A stretch of DNA of 64,000 nucleotides from Singulisphaera acidiphila DSM 18658. GTDB taxonomy: Bacteria; Planctomycetota; Planctomycetia; Isosphaerales; Isosphaeraceae. Positions 27,689 through 35,844 of the stretch are shown here, in pieces. Location of the stretch: positions 2,046,001 through 2,110,000 of the forward strand of contig NC_019892.1 in the NCBI RefSeq assembly GCF_000242455.2, read 5' to 3'. How positions within the stretch are numbered: position 1 is the stretch's first letter; every line of letters starts with the position of its first letter. The notes beneath the pieces were generated by a model. The model was not told where the DNA came from and ran no database searches. It worked only from the letters and a program-made list of their open reading frames with translations. Position numbers and translations under genes: made by a program.

Positions 27689-28251
27689 TCGCTATGGCCT
27701 GGCTGGCGTGGTTGCGGGCCTTCTCACGACCCCCGAGGTCCATTCAGCGTCGAGAGGAACGGGTTTACCCTGTGTCCGCTCATCCCCTGGACATCGCGGC
27801 TCGTGACGCGATCCTGGAGGGCCTATTGGTCGCCTTCCCACCAAGGCCTATCGAGGCGTCAGGAGTAACGGGCGGTCTCCCAGAGGTCCAGTGGTTGCGA
27901 AAGGAACTTGCCGGAGTCGCGTGGCCGGATATCGAGGCTGAGTTCGTCCGCAACCAGGCTGACGTTCTTCCCTTGCTTGGGCCGGCGGAATATCTGGCAG
28001 TCCTGCCGGCCTGGCTCCGCGCGGCAGTCAACGAGCCTGGGAGCGACACGGCCGATGCCGTTCTGGCGGGTTTGGAATACCCGCCAGAACGGCTCGACGG
28101 CTTCACAGCCGAGCAACGCGAGGTCGTCGTTGAGGCGGCCCGGTTCATTCTGGCCAACAACGGACGGGGCCTGGACACCGTTAACGAGGAAGTCCTGGAG
28201 GGTATCGAACGAGCTTGGACTTCACGTAAGCCTCAAAGCTCTCCTGGCTGA
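27685..28251 (+). CDS. DUF6714-like protein
   Basis: 188 residues from GTG at 27685, overlapping the previous gene. The pattern DAILEGLLVAFPPRP...FVRNQADVLPLLGPAEYLAVLPAWLRAAV...GFTAEQREVVVEAARFI resembles DUF6714 proteins (LLSPEAFxxYLPAxLxxAL ... FTxxQ). Known biology of that family is minimal. GC-rich, closer to the chromosomal genes than the replication block. Family call by eye only. Confidence 0.55.
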   Translation: MIAMAWLAWLRAFSRPPRSIQRREERVYPVSAHPLDIAARDAILEGLLVAFPPRPIEASGVTGGLPEVQWLRKELAGVAWPDIEAEFVRNQADVLPLLGPAEYLAVLPAWLRAAVNEPGSDTADAVLAGLEYPPERLDGFTAEQREVVVEAARFILANNGRGLDTVNEEVLEGIERAWTSRKPQSSPG

Positions 28252-28317
28252 GGTCCGGATCAGTGTGACCAAGACCGAGCTCGCAAAGCGCATCGACGGC
28301 CTCGGTGGTAGTCGCTC

Positions 28318-28449
28318 GTGCTCGGCCTACCCCGACGAGGCCCAGCCCAACTCTTCCGGCTCGAGGTCCGCAAGGTCGGGGGCGAGGGGGAGTGGGTCTG
28401 CCGTTGCCGGGAGGTCATCCGGATCGGGGATGCGGCTGAGGAGTCGTGA
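28318..28449 (+). CDS. Possible small protein
   Basis: 43 residues from GTG at 28318, without a clear ribosome site. AQLFRLEVRKVGGEGEWVCR, then CREVIRIGDA looks like a real beta-hairpin sequence rather than chance. A TAG lies just upstream in frame, so it may be the tail of a broken larger gene. Confidence 0.35.
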   Translation: MLGLPRRGPAQLFRLEVRKVGGEGEWVCRCREVIRIGDAAEES

Positions 28450-28964
28450 GGGCGACGAACCAGTCGCTCCACTTCCCCTGTCGTGAATTTTGATCCAGTT
28501 GACCATCGACAGGTTGTGGGGGTAAGACGGCTTTAGGTTCCCTGCTTGGCCAGAGTAAGGGTGGGCATCGGATTCGTTGGCAACCGGACCGGCATCCCGT
28601 GGGCATGGGCTCCCGGCCAATGCTGGGCTGAGGCGGCGGGGGATCTGGGTGCAGAAGGCGGTGGTGAAGGTGGTGGACTAGTTTGCGGAAAGTCGTCGTG
28701 AATCGCCGTTCTTGAGATCTTAAGTTTATGCAGCCAAAGGAGTTCTAACTCCCAAACGAAGCCGTGCCAACTGAGAATTGTTTAAGGGCCGCTTTGGAAA
28801 AACCGATTGAAGGCAGTGGGAACCGCTTGACTGCCGTACCACTGAGTCGTACCATGCCTCATACGAAAGCCGCCATTCGACGTCGGATGGGATCCCTCTT
28901 AGTTGCTCGCAATCATCGCCTTGAAGATCAGGCTTTCCGGTAAAATTTGCGATCCTGGGCACGG
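28450..28964. other. Intergenic region
   Basis: About 515 bases with no convincing gene. It should contain the toxin-antitoxin promoter, which I cannot place. Confidence 0.4.
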
Positions 28965-29381
28965 ATGATGCACAAAAAAGAACAGCGTACGCTTGCTTAT
29001 CCTTCACACGTTTTTCAGCCAGAGGATTGGCTGCGATTTGTCCATGGAATGGCATTCGAGAAAAAGTGGACGAAAATCGGCCTGAGTGATGACGATTTGA
29101 GAAGCCTCGAAATTGCAATCATGCTTGGGCCCAAGCAATATCCCGTCATGGAGGCTACCAATGGTTTACGCAAGATTCGGTTTGCTGGCCATGAGGCCAA
29201 CCAGGGGAAAAGCGGGGCAAACCGTGTTTGCTATGTTTTTTTCGAGGATTTCAGTATCGTGTTGCTCGCGACCGTTTTCGCGAAGGGCGAGCAAGACAAT
29301 TTGACTGCTGCTGGTAAAGAAGTGATCTCGGATTTTATACGGAAGATCGAACGCCAGCTGAGAGACGGGACGATCACATGA
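28965..29381 (+). CDS. RelE/HigB-like toxin
   Basis: 138 residues from the ATG at 28965 (a second ATG follows at once). The C-terminal half NGLRKIRFAGHEANQGKSGA...NRVCYVFFEDFSIVLLATVFAKGEQDNLT matches the HigB2/RelE mRNA-interferase pattern (GLRKIR...GKSGG.R..Y.F.....LL.VF.K.EQDNL). Such toxins cleave mRNA on the ribosome. Toxin-first order with a 4-base ATGA overlap to the antitoxin is the HigBA arrangement. Probably stabilises the element. Confidence 0.85.
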   Translation: MMHKKEQRTLAYPSHVFQPEDWLRFVHGMAFEKKWTKIGLSDDDLRSLEIAIMLGPKQYPVMEATNGLRKIRFAGHEANQGKSGANRVCYVFFEDFSIVLLATVFAKGEQDNLTAAGKEVISDFIRKIERQLRDGTIT

Positions 29382-29806
29382 AGAAGGAAGCGGATTTCTC
29401 CGCAGCGGATCTTGAGATTATCGGTGCGCTGAGTGACTTCAGCGACGCGATCGCCTCGGGAGAGCCGATCGAAGAGAAGTTCACTATTCGCACGGTAGAA
29501 CTCAAACTCCAGCCGCGTTCCTACAATCCAGAGGACGTCAAGAAGACTCGGGCTCTGTTGAAGGCCAGCCAACCTCTCTTTGCGAAGTTCCTTGGCGTTG
29601 ACGTCAAAACGATTCGCTCCTGGGAGCAGGGCCTTCGGGCGCCGTCACCAATGGCATGCAGGTTCATGGACGAAATTAATCTATCCCCTGAACATTGGGG
29701 CGAGCGGCTCCTCAATGTCATTTCGACCAAGGTTAGAGAACCAAAAACCACTGATTTGCCTCAGAATATTTGCAAGAAGAGGCCACCACGCAAGGTCAAC
29801 TCTTGA
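29378..29806 (+). CDS. XRE-family antitoxin, HigA/MqsA-like
   Basis: 142 residues, ATG overlapping the toxin stop (ATGA). The helix-turn-helix is YNPEDVKKTRALLKASQPLFAKFLGVDVKTIRSWEQG, ending APSPMACRFMDEI, the typical antitoxin form. The N-terminal ~45 residues likely wrap the toxin. It would neutralise the toxin and repress the pair's promoter. Family call from the motif, pairing from the overlap. Confidence 0.85.
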   Translation: MKKEADFSAADLEIIGALSDFSDAIASGEPIEEKFTIRTVELKLQPRSYNPEDVKKTRALLKASQPLFAKFLGVDVKTIRSWEQGLRAPSPMACRFMDEINLSPEHWGERLLNVISTKVREPKTTDLPQNICKKRPPRKVNS

Positions 29807-30015
29807 GTAAGTTCTGTCTCCGTTCTTGCAAATTACGCCCCGGCCCACCCGGGGCGTTCCCATGCGCCTCACGCCAACACGGGGTCCACCGCCCCTCCAA
29901 GTCGCCGAGCGAACCTCCGAACCCCGCACGACAACGCATCGGCTCTCACCGGGGCGACTGGCTTCACTCGCTCGCGACCGGCTCCTAACTTCGACGGATC
30001 GAATCGAACCCCACG

Positions 30016-30038
30016 GCAACCCAAAAAGAAGGGGTTGC
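30016..30038. repeat. Module A hairpin
   Basis: GCAACCC-AAAAAGAAG-GGGTTGC: a 7-bp perfect inverted repeat around an A-rich loop. The same sequence with one loop change occurs at 30288-30310. Confidence 0.75.
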
Positions 30039-30093
30039 GACAACCGGTCAGATCTCGTTCACGTCCATCTCCATCATTTCCCCAAGTTGCCCG

Positions 30094-30186
30094 TCATCGT
30101 CTATCGCTTCTCATCGTTTATCGCTCCTCATCGTCCGTCGCTATCCCCCCCCTGGCCATCGCGGGTTCGGGACGCAGTCCCGACCT
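30094..30186 (+). repeat. Three 17-bp tandem units followed by hairpin D
   Basis: TCATCGTCTATCGCTTC, TCATCGTTTATCGCTCC and TCATCGTCCGTCGCTAT are consecutive (30094-30144). CCTGGCCATCGCGGGTTCGG plus GACGCAGTCCC (hairpin D, copy 2) follows directly. Confidence 0.6.
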
Positions 30187-30261
30187 ATTGATCCCACAAA
30201 TATAATCCCGCCTTCCTCTCACTTCCCTTTCAGACTCTAACCTCCCATCTCCCCCCCCCTC

Positions 30262-30310
30262 CCCAAGCCCAACGGCGAATGAGTTTGGCAACCCAAAAAG
30301 GAGGGGTTGC
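30262..30310. repeat. Joined modules B and A
   Basis: AAGCCCAACGGCGAATGAGTTT (module B form) is directly followed by GCAACCCAAAAAGGAG, then GGGTTGC (module A hairpin). Diverged joined copies are at 41631-41672 and 37949-37999. Confidence 0.7.
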
Positions 30311-30596
30311 GGTGTTTTCGTTGTCCGGTTATCTGGCAACAGGTTAGCCAGCGGCCGGTTGGAACCTCACTTCCCCCGTTGCCCGTCCGTCGTCCCTCTG
30401 CTTCCGTCTGTCGCATTGAAACCATTGTCGAATGCTTTGAGATTATGTCATTGTATTCGACATCTCGCCAGGACGGTGTACACTTGCATCAAGCGATCCT
30501 CCCGATCGCGAGCGATTCTGGTTCGATCGTTCCCAACCGAATTTGGAAACCGACGGCCAATCACCGCTCACGCCGGGCATTCTAACGGAGCATCGA

Positions 30597-31145
30597 ATGG
30601 TTGAAATTGCCATCGTCCAGCTCCTGGACGGCGAGCAGGCCCTTTACGATTCGATCATCTGGAATATGGGTCTTCTGATGGACCAGGAGCATGAGACCCG
30701 AATCCGGAATTTTGAGCGGGTTGGAGAGTTGGCCGAGTCCCTGCTTACCCGAAGGGCAGTGCCACAACACCGGATCGACTATTTTTTCGAGCCAGAATTG
30801 AATATTGGTGGCTACGGCAAATCTCGAAAAGACGCATTTGAGCGTAATGGGGTGGAAGGTTTCGCGATCCTTCGTGACCCCGGATTCATGGAAATCCTGC
30901 GATACTTCATCCATGGACCCGAGCTTCCGCCCTTGATAACTGCAGGGTTCTGTCGGATCGCCGAAGAAGACGAGGGAACGACAGGTGAGGTCTTGGGCCA
31001 GATCACGGCGTACGCCAGAAGAGTAGCCAGGACGAATCGTACTTGGCAGTCCTCGCTCGCTGATAAACTCTTCATGTTGGCACTCGAGGTCCGCAAGCCC
31101 GAGTGGGCTGAATATGTTCGGAAGGCAGCGAAGAGCGCAAGGTAG
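30597..31145 (+). CDS. Hypothetical protein
   Basis: 182 residues; the ATG at 30597 has GGAG 6 bases upstream. Mostly alpha-helical by composition (IAIVQLLDGEQALYDSIIWN; ALEVRKPEWAEYVRKAAKSAR). No membrane segment or metal motif. I do not recognise the family. It is the first gene after the repeat-rich gap. Confidence 0.5.
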   Translation: MVEIAIVQLLDGEQALYDSIIWNMGLLMDQEHETRIRNFERVGELAESLLTRRAVPQHRIDYFFEPELNIGGYGKSRKDAFERNGVEGFAILRDPGFMEILRYFIHGPELPPLITAGFCRIAEEDEGTTGEVLGQITAYARRVARTNRTWQSSLADKLFMLALEVRKPEWAEYVRKAAKSAR

Positions 31146-31205
31146 AGCGGTGGATGGAATGACAGTCACAACTGCTCTTGGGACCTCATTTCAAGGACCA
31201 TATTC

Positions 31206-31754
31206 TTGCCAATCCTCATCCTCAGAGATGGCCCCTTCGACGGCCATACGGTCAACTCCAACTCTGCCAACGACAGACTCCCTGACATGCTGGGGTTCAC
31301 CCGGAGCGGATCCTGCGAGTCCAGTTCCGGAGATGCCGGAACAGGCAGTGCCGCAATGTTCTACCAATGGCACATGGTGGAGCCCAAAGAGATCACAGCC
31401 GAAGCGTACTTTCCGCCTTGGCCCTATCACGCTGACTACAAATCCACCAATCAAACCGACGATCACGGGCGGATCGTCTTCGAGTTTGCCCCACCCTTCG
31501 TGGTGACGCTCAAGTTGGCCTCGCTGACCGCCGGCAAGGTGCCCATGGCTCGCTCCGAGGCGAAGCAATTACTGGGGAGCGTGAGAACTCCCGTCAGGCT
31601 TACCCTGGACTTTTCCGACCTCGAGTCCGTGGGGCAGGGATTCGCCGACGAGGCGTTCCGAGTGTGGGAAAAGGAACATCTGGACTCAATTATCACCTAC
31701 ACGAACGCCAACCCCGAAGTCGAGTCAATGATTCGACGAACCAGGAAACCGTGA
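31206..31754 (+). CDS. DUF4325 (STAS-like) protein with an N-terminal 'GGPFDGH' domain
   Basis: 182 residues from TTG at 31206, AAGGA 8 bases upstream. The N-terminal ~90 residues begin MPILILRDGPFDGHTV and match the short protein at 53124. The C-terminal ~75 residues (SEAKQLLGSVRTPVRLTLDF, then SDLESVGQGFADEAFRVW) follow the DUF4325 pattern, a STAS-like fold known next to or fused with histidine-kinase-type ATPases. No such ATPase is adjacent; a histidine kinase lies 10 kb away. A switch or regulatory role is inferred. Confidence 0.75.
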   Translation: MPILILRDGPFDGHTVNSNSANDRLPDMLGFTRSGSCESSSGDAGTGSAAMFYQWHMVEPKEITAEAYFPPWPYHADYKSTNQTDDHGRIVFEFAPPFVVTLKLASLTAGKVPMARSEAKQLLGSVRTPVRLTLDFSDLESVGQGFADEAFRVWEKEHLDSIITYTNANPEVESMIRRTRKP

Positions 31755-31811
31755 TAGACTGAAGCGAAGGGTAGACTTCAATTTCATATCCATCGTAGCG
31801 GAGAAATGTTC

Positions 31812-31982
31812 ATGGCCATCAAGGCTGGCGATATCGTCCAATTGAAGACCGGCGGTCCGAGGATGTCCGTTGGAGGCATTTTGGTTAACCAAGAGGCCAT
31901 GTGCTACTGGTTCGATGACCATGACGTGTTCCAGCAACAGCAGATATTCTCGGCCGCATTGGTGCTGGCCAAGGACGAGTAG
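31812..31982 (+). CDS. DUF2158 (YodC-like) small protein
   Basis: 56 residues. The second ATG (31812) is preferred because GGAG lies 8 bases before it, but only 2 before the ATG at 31806. AGDIVQLKTGGPRMSVGGI and MCYWFDDHDVFQ...FSAALVLAKDE match the YodC/DUF2158 pattern (GDVVxLKSGGPxMTV ... CxWF). Unknown function; widespread on phages and mobile elements. Follows the DUF4325 gene. Confidence 0.75.
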   Translation: MAIKAGDIVQLKTGGPRMSVGGILVNQEAMCYWFDDHDVFQQQQIFSAALVLAKDE

Positions 31983-32067
31983 TCCCGGATTGGCCCCCCT
32001 GGGGCAGATCGCAAATTGGGCGTCCTGATACTCTTCGGCTGCCTTGATCCTGGAACAGAGCCACAGA

Positions 32068-32322
32068 TCACCCACGCTCTTCAGGCTCGATCCGGGCCAC
32101 AATCAGCCCGGCACCGGATCGAGCCACATCGGCAGTCGCAGAGGCCACAGCCTCGCCGAACGAATCGGCCTCTCGGGTGAAGTCCAGTTAGGGTACGCCA
32201 CAACGGATCCCAACCAGAGCATCGTCGCATCCCGCCTCGAAAAGAGCGTCGGAGGCGGCCTCGAGGCCAAATTCGCCACCATCGGCCCGCGCGACGATCA
32301 GGGTGAATTCATGCCTGCTCAT
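32068..32322 (-). pseudogene. Small gene interrupted by an in-frame TAA
   Basis: From the ATG at 32322 the frame reads MSRHEFTLIVARADG...LFEAGCDDALVG...GVP, hits TAA at 32188-32190, and continues in the same frame as LDFTREADSFGEAVASATAD...RIEPEERG to a TGA at 32068. Both halves belong to one recognisable small family (HEFTLI...ALFEAGCDDA...G...LDFDREA.S...A). One base change (TAC/TAT to TAA) explains the break. The start overlaps the end of the gene upstream by 14 bases. Confidence 0.75.
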
Positions 32323-32725
32323 CGTCGGCAACCCTCGCTTCCTGAAGGCACTCGAAGCAGTCCTGGTGGCTCACCTTACCATCTCGGCCCTTCCCAGCCG
32401 CGCAGCGGTTAACGCCGCAGCCACACTCTGACGAGGCTTGCCAGTGCGGACATGCTTTGATCCTGGCGATCAGGACCGTGGATGCGGCGACGGTTGGACG
32501 GGTTGGACTGCTGACTCGTTCGAGCGTGACTGGCTGAACCCCACCCATCGACTGGGTTGCCAGAACGGCTTGTGCTGCCAGGATCTTCCCATGCCGAGCG
32601 ATGGTCTCTCGGAACGCCTCTTGTCCCGGTTGGGCCACGCGCTGGCACGTGCCCGGATCGCGATAGCAGGGCAGGCCTTCGGCGACCGGGCACGCTTCGC
32701 AATGGTCTGTGGTGACGTGGATCAT
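32309..32725 (-). CDS. Cysteine-rich, probably zinc-binding protein
   Basis: 138 residues. Cys clusters at both ends: TTDHCEACPVAEGLPCYRD and IKACPHW...CGCGVNRCAAGKG...QDCFECLQ. The C-terminal cluster (CPHW...C.C...C..GKG..V...DC..C) recurs in planctomycete proteins of unknown role. It overlaps the upstream fibre-like gene by 4 bases (ATGA), so it is the last intact gene of the tail-like cassette. Confidence 0.6.
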   Translation of the reverse strand: MIHVTTDHCEACPVAEGLPCYRDPGTCQRVAQPGQEAFRETIARHGKILAAQAVLATQSMGGVQPVTLERVSSPTRPTVAASTVLIARIKACPHWQASSECGCGVNRCAAGKGRDGKVSHQDCFECLQEARVADDEQA

Positions 32726-34551
32726 CCGGAATAGGTCCAGCGTGTATAGGCCCAGTCGCGGCCGGGCACGCCAATCGACACAGAATCCCCGATGCCGCCG
32801 ACGACACGGAATGGAGAGCAGGTGACGTTTCCGGGCGAGGTAGAGGTTCCGGGTCCACCAGCGTAATTGGTTCTATCGCTCCAACTCCCGTCGTCGTTTT
32901 GATAGATCCAGTTAACATAAGGACCAAGGCAGGAAATCACATACCGGGCTGTCAGGTGTTGGTGTGGGCCGTTCGGAGTCGCCGGGCCAACGTCAAGATC
33001 GAACGGCTCGCTGTAGTACGCAGGGTTGTTCCCGTACTGTGGGAACGGCGGCCCGACCGTTAGGGTCGCGCTGGGATATTTGACTCTGAAGATGGGATTG
33101 CCCATGAAATCAACCTGGTCGAATCCATCATCGGTTGTCCAAGTGAGATAGGCTGTCTTGGGAAGGATCCGGCAGCCGTACCCGCAAGTGCCGGTACAAA
33201 TATGGTCGTTGTCGACATCGATAGCGATCGTTGTTGTCTGTCCGCAGGCATGCGAGAGCGATCCTGAGTAGGCCGTGTATCCCAAGTCCTCCGGCGGGGT
33301 GACAGTCACGTCGTAGGTGCCGGACGGGACGTCGAGGGTGCATCGGGCCGCGACCGTGGCCGTACCCGTAGCCCCGGTTCCACCCCCTCCAGTGATCCCG
33401 ACTATTGCAGACAGGTAGCCGGTTCCGGATTCCATCAACACGAGCGCCCGCACGTTGAGCCTGACTGTTGCCGCCGCGCCAGAGCCCGGACCAGCGGCGC
33501 TGAAGTCGGGAGTCGGGAGGGAGGTGTAGCCGGATCCTTGAGTGACGATGGCGAGTGGCGGTTGGACCACGCCACCCGAGACCGTGAACGTGAAGGTCGC
33601 ACCACTACCAGGGCCGCCCCCGGTGAAAGTTCCGGTGAAGGTGCCGTTGTTGTAACCCGAACCGCCTGAGGTTCGGGCAAGGCTCCCGAGTTGCATATCG
33701 GCAATCGCTGTTGCGCCGGACCCGGACCCCGCGATGGTGACTGTGGGGACACTGGTGAAGTTGCTTCCGGTCGCTCCTCGGGTGACGCTGGCGATTTGCC
33801 CTATGGTCGTGCAGTGCGCGATCTCGATCCCGCCTTGGGAGACCGAGACCCGAGAACCGGGCAACAGAGCGCCGCTGCAACTGTCGCGCACGACGAAGGT
33901 CCAGTTGCACGTGCATCCGCACGCCAGAGTATCCGTGCGCGAGTACTTCTGGACCAATAGGCCGCCTTGGAGCTTCGAGAGGAAAACAGGCAGGATCAGG
34001 TTGCCGCTCGAAGAAGTGGCGAGCGGCCCGTAATGTTCGAATGTTCCGGGGTCTTTCTGCGTGATGATCGGGGTGGGCGTGGCCGTTAAATTGTCTTTGC
34101 ATGAGGAATTTGCCAGATCGTGGTGGCAGAATTCTTCCGGTTGAGCGTTGTAAGGGGCCGACAGTCGCCGCGTTGAGACCTGATCGATCTGGTAGCTGAA
34201 GACGATGAGATCCGTCAGACCGTCCACGACTGGCGCGATGATCTCCGGGAAGGCCTCGTCGAATGACACCGAGAGCCAGTTGTAATGGTCGGCGGCAAGC
34301 TGAACCGCGAGGGCGTCCAAGGCGGCCTGGTTTGTCGGAGGCGTCCCGCCCACGTCGAACAGGGCGATGACCGTGTCATGCAGTACCTTCGTCCCATCGA
34401 AGCCTTGTACGCCGTTTCCGGCCCCGGTCCAGCCTGATTCTTCCAGAGTGACGACCTTTTTGTAGATGGCGGGAACCATATCGCTGGGCTGGCCGTTGCA
34501 CCGCCTGGTACGGTAGACGACCATGACCTTGCTGGGCAGAATCGACGACAA
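32722..34551 (-). CDS. Tail-fibre/adhesin-like protein with Gly-rich repeats
   Basis: 609 residues. Residues 1-135 match the upstream gene closely (RTRRCNGQPSDMVPAIYKK; VDGLTDLIVFSYQIDQVSTR; LSAPYNAQPEE). Residues ~255-405 hold four or five beta repeats of the type GSGYTSxPTVxIxGxGSGATAxAxV, known from phage fibre and adhesin proteins. The C-terminal ~200 residues are Cys- and aromatic-rich. It is likely the receptor-contacting or surface part of a particle. Fibre role is inferred from repeats and neighbours. Confidence 0.65.
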   Translation of the reverse strand: MSSILPSKVMVVYRTRRCNGQPSDMVPAIYKKVVTLEESGWTGAGNGVQGFDGTKVLHDTVIALFDVGGTPPTNQAALDALAVQLAADHYNWLSVSFDEAFPEIIAPVVDGLTDLIVFSYQIDQVSTRRLSAPYNAQPEEFCHHDLANSSCKDNLTATPTPIITQKDPGTFEHYGPLATSSSGNLILPVFLSKLQGGLLVQKYSRTDTLACGCTCNWTFVVRDSCSGALLPGSRVSVSQGGIEIAHCTTIGQIASVTRGATGSNFTSVPTVTIAGSGSGATAIADMQLGSLARTSGGSGYNNGTFTGTFTGGGPGSGATFTFTVSGGVVQPPLAIVTQGSGYTSLPTPDFSAAGPGSGAAATVRLNVRALVLMESGTGYLSAIVGITGGGGTGATGTATVAARCTLDVPSGTYDVTVTPPEDLGYTAYSGSLSHACGQTTTIAIDVDNDHICTGTCGYGCRILPKTAYLTWTTDDGFDQVDFMGNPIFRVKYPSATLTVGPPFPQYGNNPAYYSEPFDLDVGPATPNGPHQHLTARYVISCLGPYVNWIYQNDDGSWSDRTNYAGGPGTSTSPGNVTCSPFRVVGGIGDSVSIGVPGRDWAYTRWTYSG

Positions 34552-34565
34552 GCCTCTTAATATTT

Positions 34566-35180
34566 TTATTGTACGATATCAGTGGATACATAAGTAATAT
34601 CAAGGCGACCGTCCAACAAGCAGAGTTTGTAGCGTGTCAGGTTCGGTTTGCCGCTGAGACAGACCGCCGGCGGCCCATAGAACTCGCCGCAGGGTGTCTT
34701 GGTCACGGTCACGCCGGTCGAGTCGGCGCATCCGCTATTCGCCGGGTCTTGGTGGGCTAGTTCTTCTGGTTGCGCGTTGAATGGGGCCGACAGTCGCCGA
34801 GTCCAGACCTGATCGATCTGGTAGCTGATGACGATGAGATCCGTGAGGCCGTCGACTTCAGGAGCGATAATCTCCGGATAGACCTCGTCGAATGAGATCT
34901 GCTTCCAGGAGTAGTAATCCTTGGCGATCTGGGTAGCGAGATTATCGAGGGCAGTTTGATTGGTCGGGACCGTACCGCCCACGTTAAACAAGGCCAAGGC
35001 GGCATCGTGGAAAAGCTTTTCGCCGTTGAACCCGGCTCCGACATCGGGCAGAACGTCTGCCAAGTTGACCGTCTTGACGTACCACGGCGGGACCGAGTCA
35101 GAAACCGCGCCGTTGCAACGGCGCGTCTGGAACCGTACGGTTACGCGTGCTGGCATTACCGACCCAAGATCACGCGCCAT
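34566..35180 (-). CDS. Short paralogue of the fibre-like protein
   Basis: 204 residues from the ATG at 35180, overlapping the upstream stop by 11 bases. TRRCNGAVSDSVPPWYVKTV, FHDAALALFNVGGTVPTNQT and VDGLTDLIVISYQIDQVWTR align almost without gaps to the N-terminus of the next protein, then it ends shortly after. It may be a stand-alone copy of an attachment domain. Function unknown; structural by context. Confidence 0.6.
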   Translation of the reverse strand: MARDLGSVMPARVTVRFQTRRCNGAVSDSVPPWYVKTVNLADVLPDVGAGFNGEKLFHDAALALFNVGGTVPTNQTALDNLATQIAKDYYSWKQISFDEVYPEIIAPEVDGLTDLIVISYQIDQVWTRRLSAPFNAQPEELAHQDPANSGCADSTGVTVTKTPCGEFYGPPAVCLSGKPNLTRYKLCLLDGRLDITYVSTDIVQ

Positions 35181-35751
35181 GGCATTCCACCTTGGACATT
35201 CCCACATAGTGAACCACGTGGCGGCCGCTCACGAACTCCAGTGCGAATTGCGTTGCCTGGAGGATTCTTCCATCCGCCCCACGGATCTCCGGCGGCCCGA
35301 TGAACGTGCAGAGCGGTGCCGGATTCTCCGCGTCGAGATAGGGAGCCTCGGTGAGGTCTAGGGCTCGGCTCGGATCCGCGTATCGGTAAAAGAAGCCGTC
35401 CCCGGGGTTGTCGTTGGGTTGACCCTCGCCGGCCGTCTCCTGTCGTGAGAACTTGACCCAATCGATGTAGTTGCGCGCCGTCTCCAACGCTATAGCGTCC
35501 AGTTCCTCCCGGTTGAGCGGATCGCTCGCCGCGTGGCCCGGAGTTCCATCGAAGATGGCTTCCTCGGGACGCTGGAAGTGCCGTGCCGGCGCGAATCCCG
35601 CTCCGACGTGACCGGCTTCAGCCAGGCAGACACGCCGATCGCAGAATTCGGTGGCCGGCGTGGCAGTCTGGTCGGCTGATTCTGATGCAGAACGGATGGG
35701 GAACGAGACAACGATGTATCGCGGCAAGAATTCGGAGATGTGCTGGGTCAT
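35170..35751 (-). CDS. Structural-cassette protein of unknown function
   Basis: 193 residues. RYIVVSFPIRSASESAD at the start and LDAIALETARNYIDWVKFSRQE vaguely echo the two proteins downstream, so it may be a distant member. PLCTFIGPPEIRGADGRILQATQF is its clearest unique segment. A 20-bp module identical to 26705-26724 lies inside it (PGHAASDPL). Follows the tape-measure-like gene. Confidence 0.5.
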   Translation of the reverse strand: MTQHISEFLPRYIVVSFPIRSASESADQTATPATEFCDRRVCLAEAGHVGAGFAPARHFQRPEEAIFDGTPGHAASDPLNREELDAIALETARNYIDWVKFSRQETAGEGQPNDNPGDGFFYRYADPSRALDLTEAPYLDAENPAPLCTFIGPPEIRGADGRILQATQFALEFVSGRHVVHYVGMSKVECHGA

Positions 35752-35844
35752 GATGTGGTCTCAAATAAAATGGTTTGCGAAATCGCAATCATTCGTCACA
35801 GGACTGGTCTACTCTCCTCTGGGCCTCGCAGCGAGCGCCGTCGC

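Larger units (their letters stand above)
29807..30596. other. Repeat-rich intergenic region
   Basis: About 790 bases without a credible gene. It holds hairpin A (30016-30038), three 17-bp tandem units (30094-30144), hairpin D (30145-30186) and a joined B+A copy (30262-30310). Apparent reading frames on both strands here are translations of these repeats. Confidence 0.7.

Noticed and set aside
30094..30144. Iteron-type replication origin
   Set aside because: Only three imperfect 17-bp units, and no Rep gene beside it; it lies within a repeat cluster. The GTTAAC repeats are better candidates.
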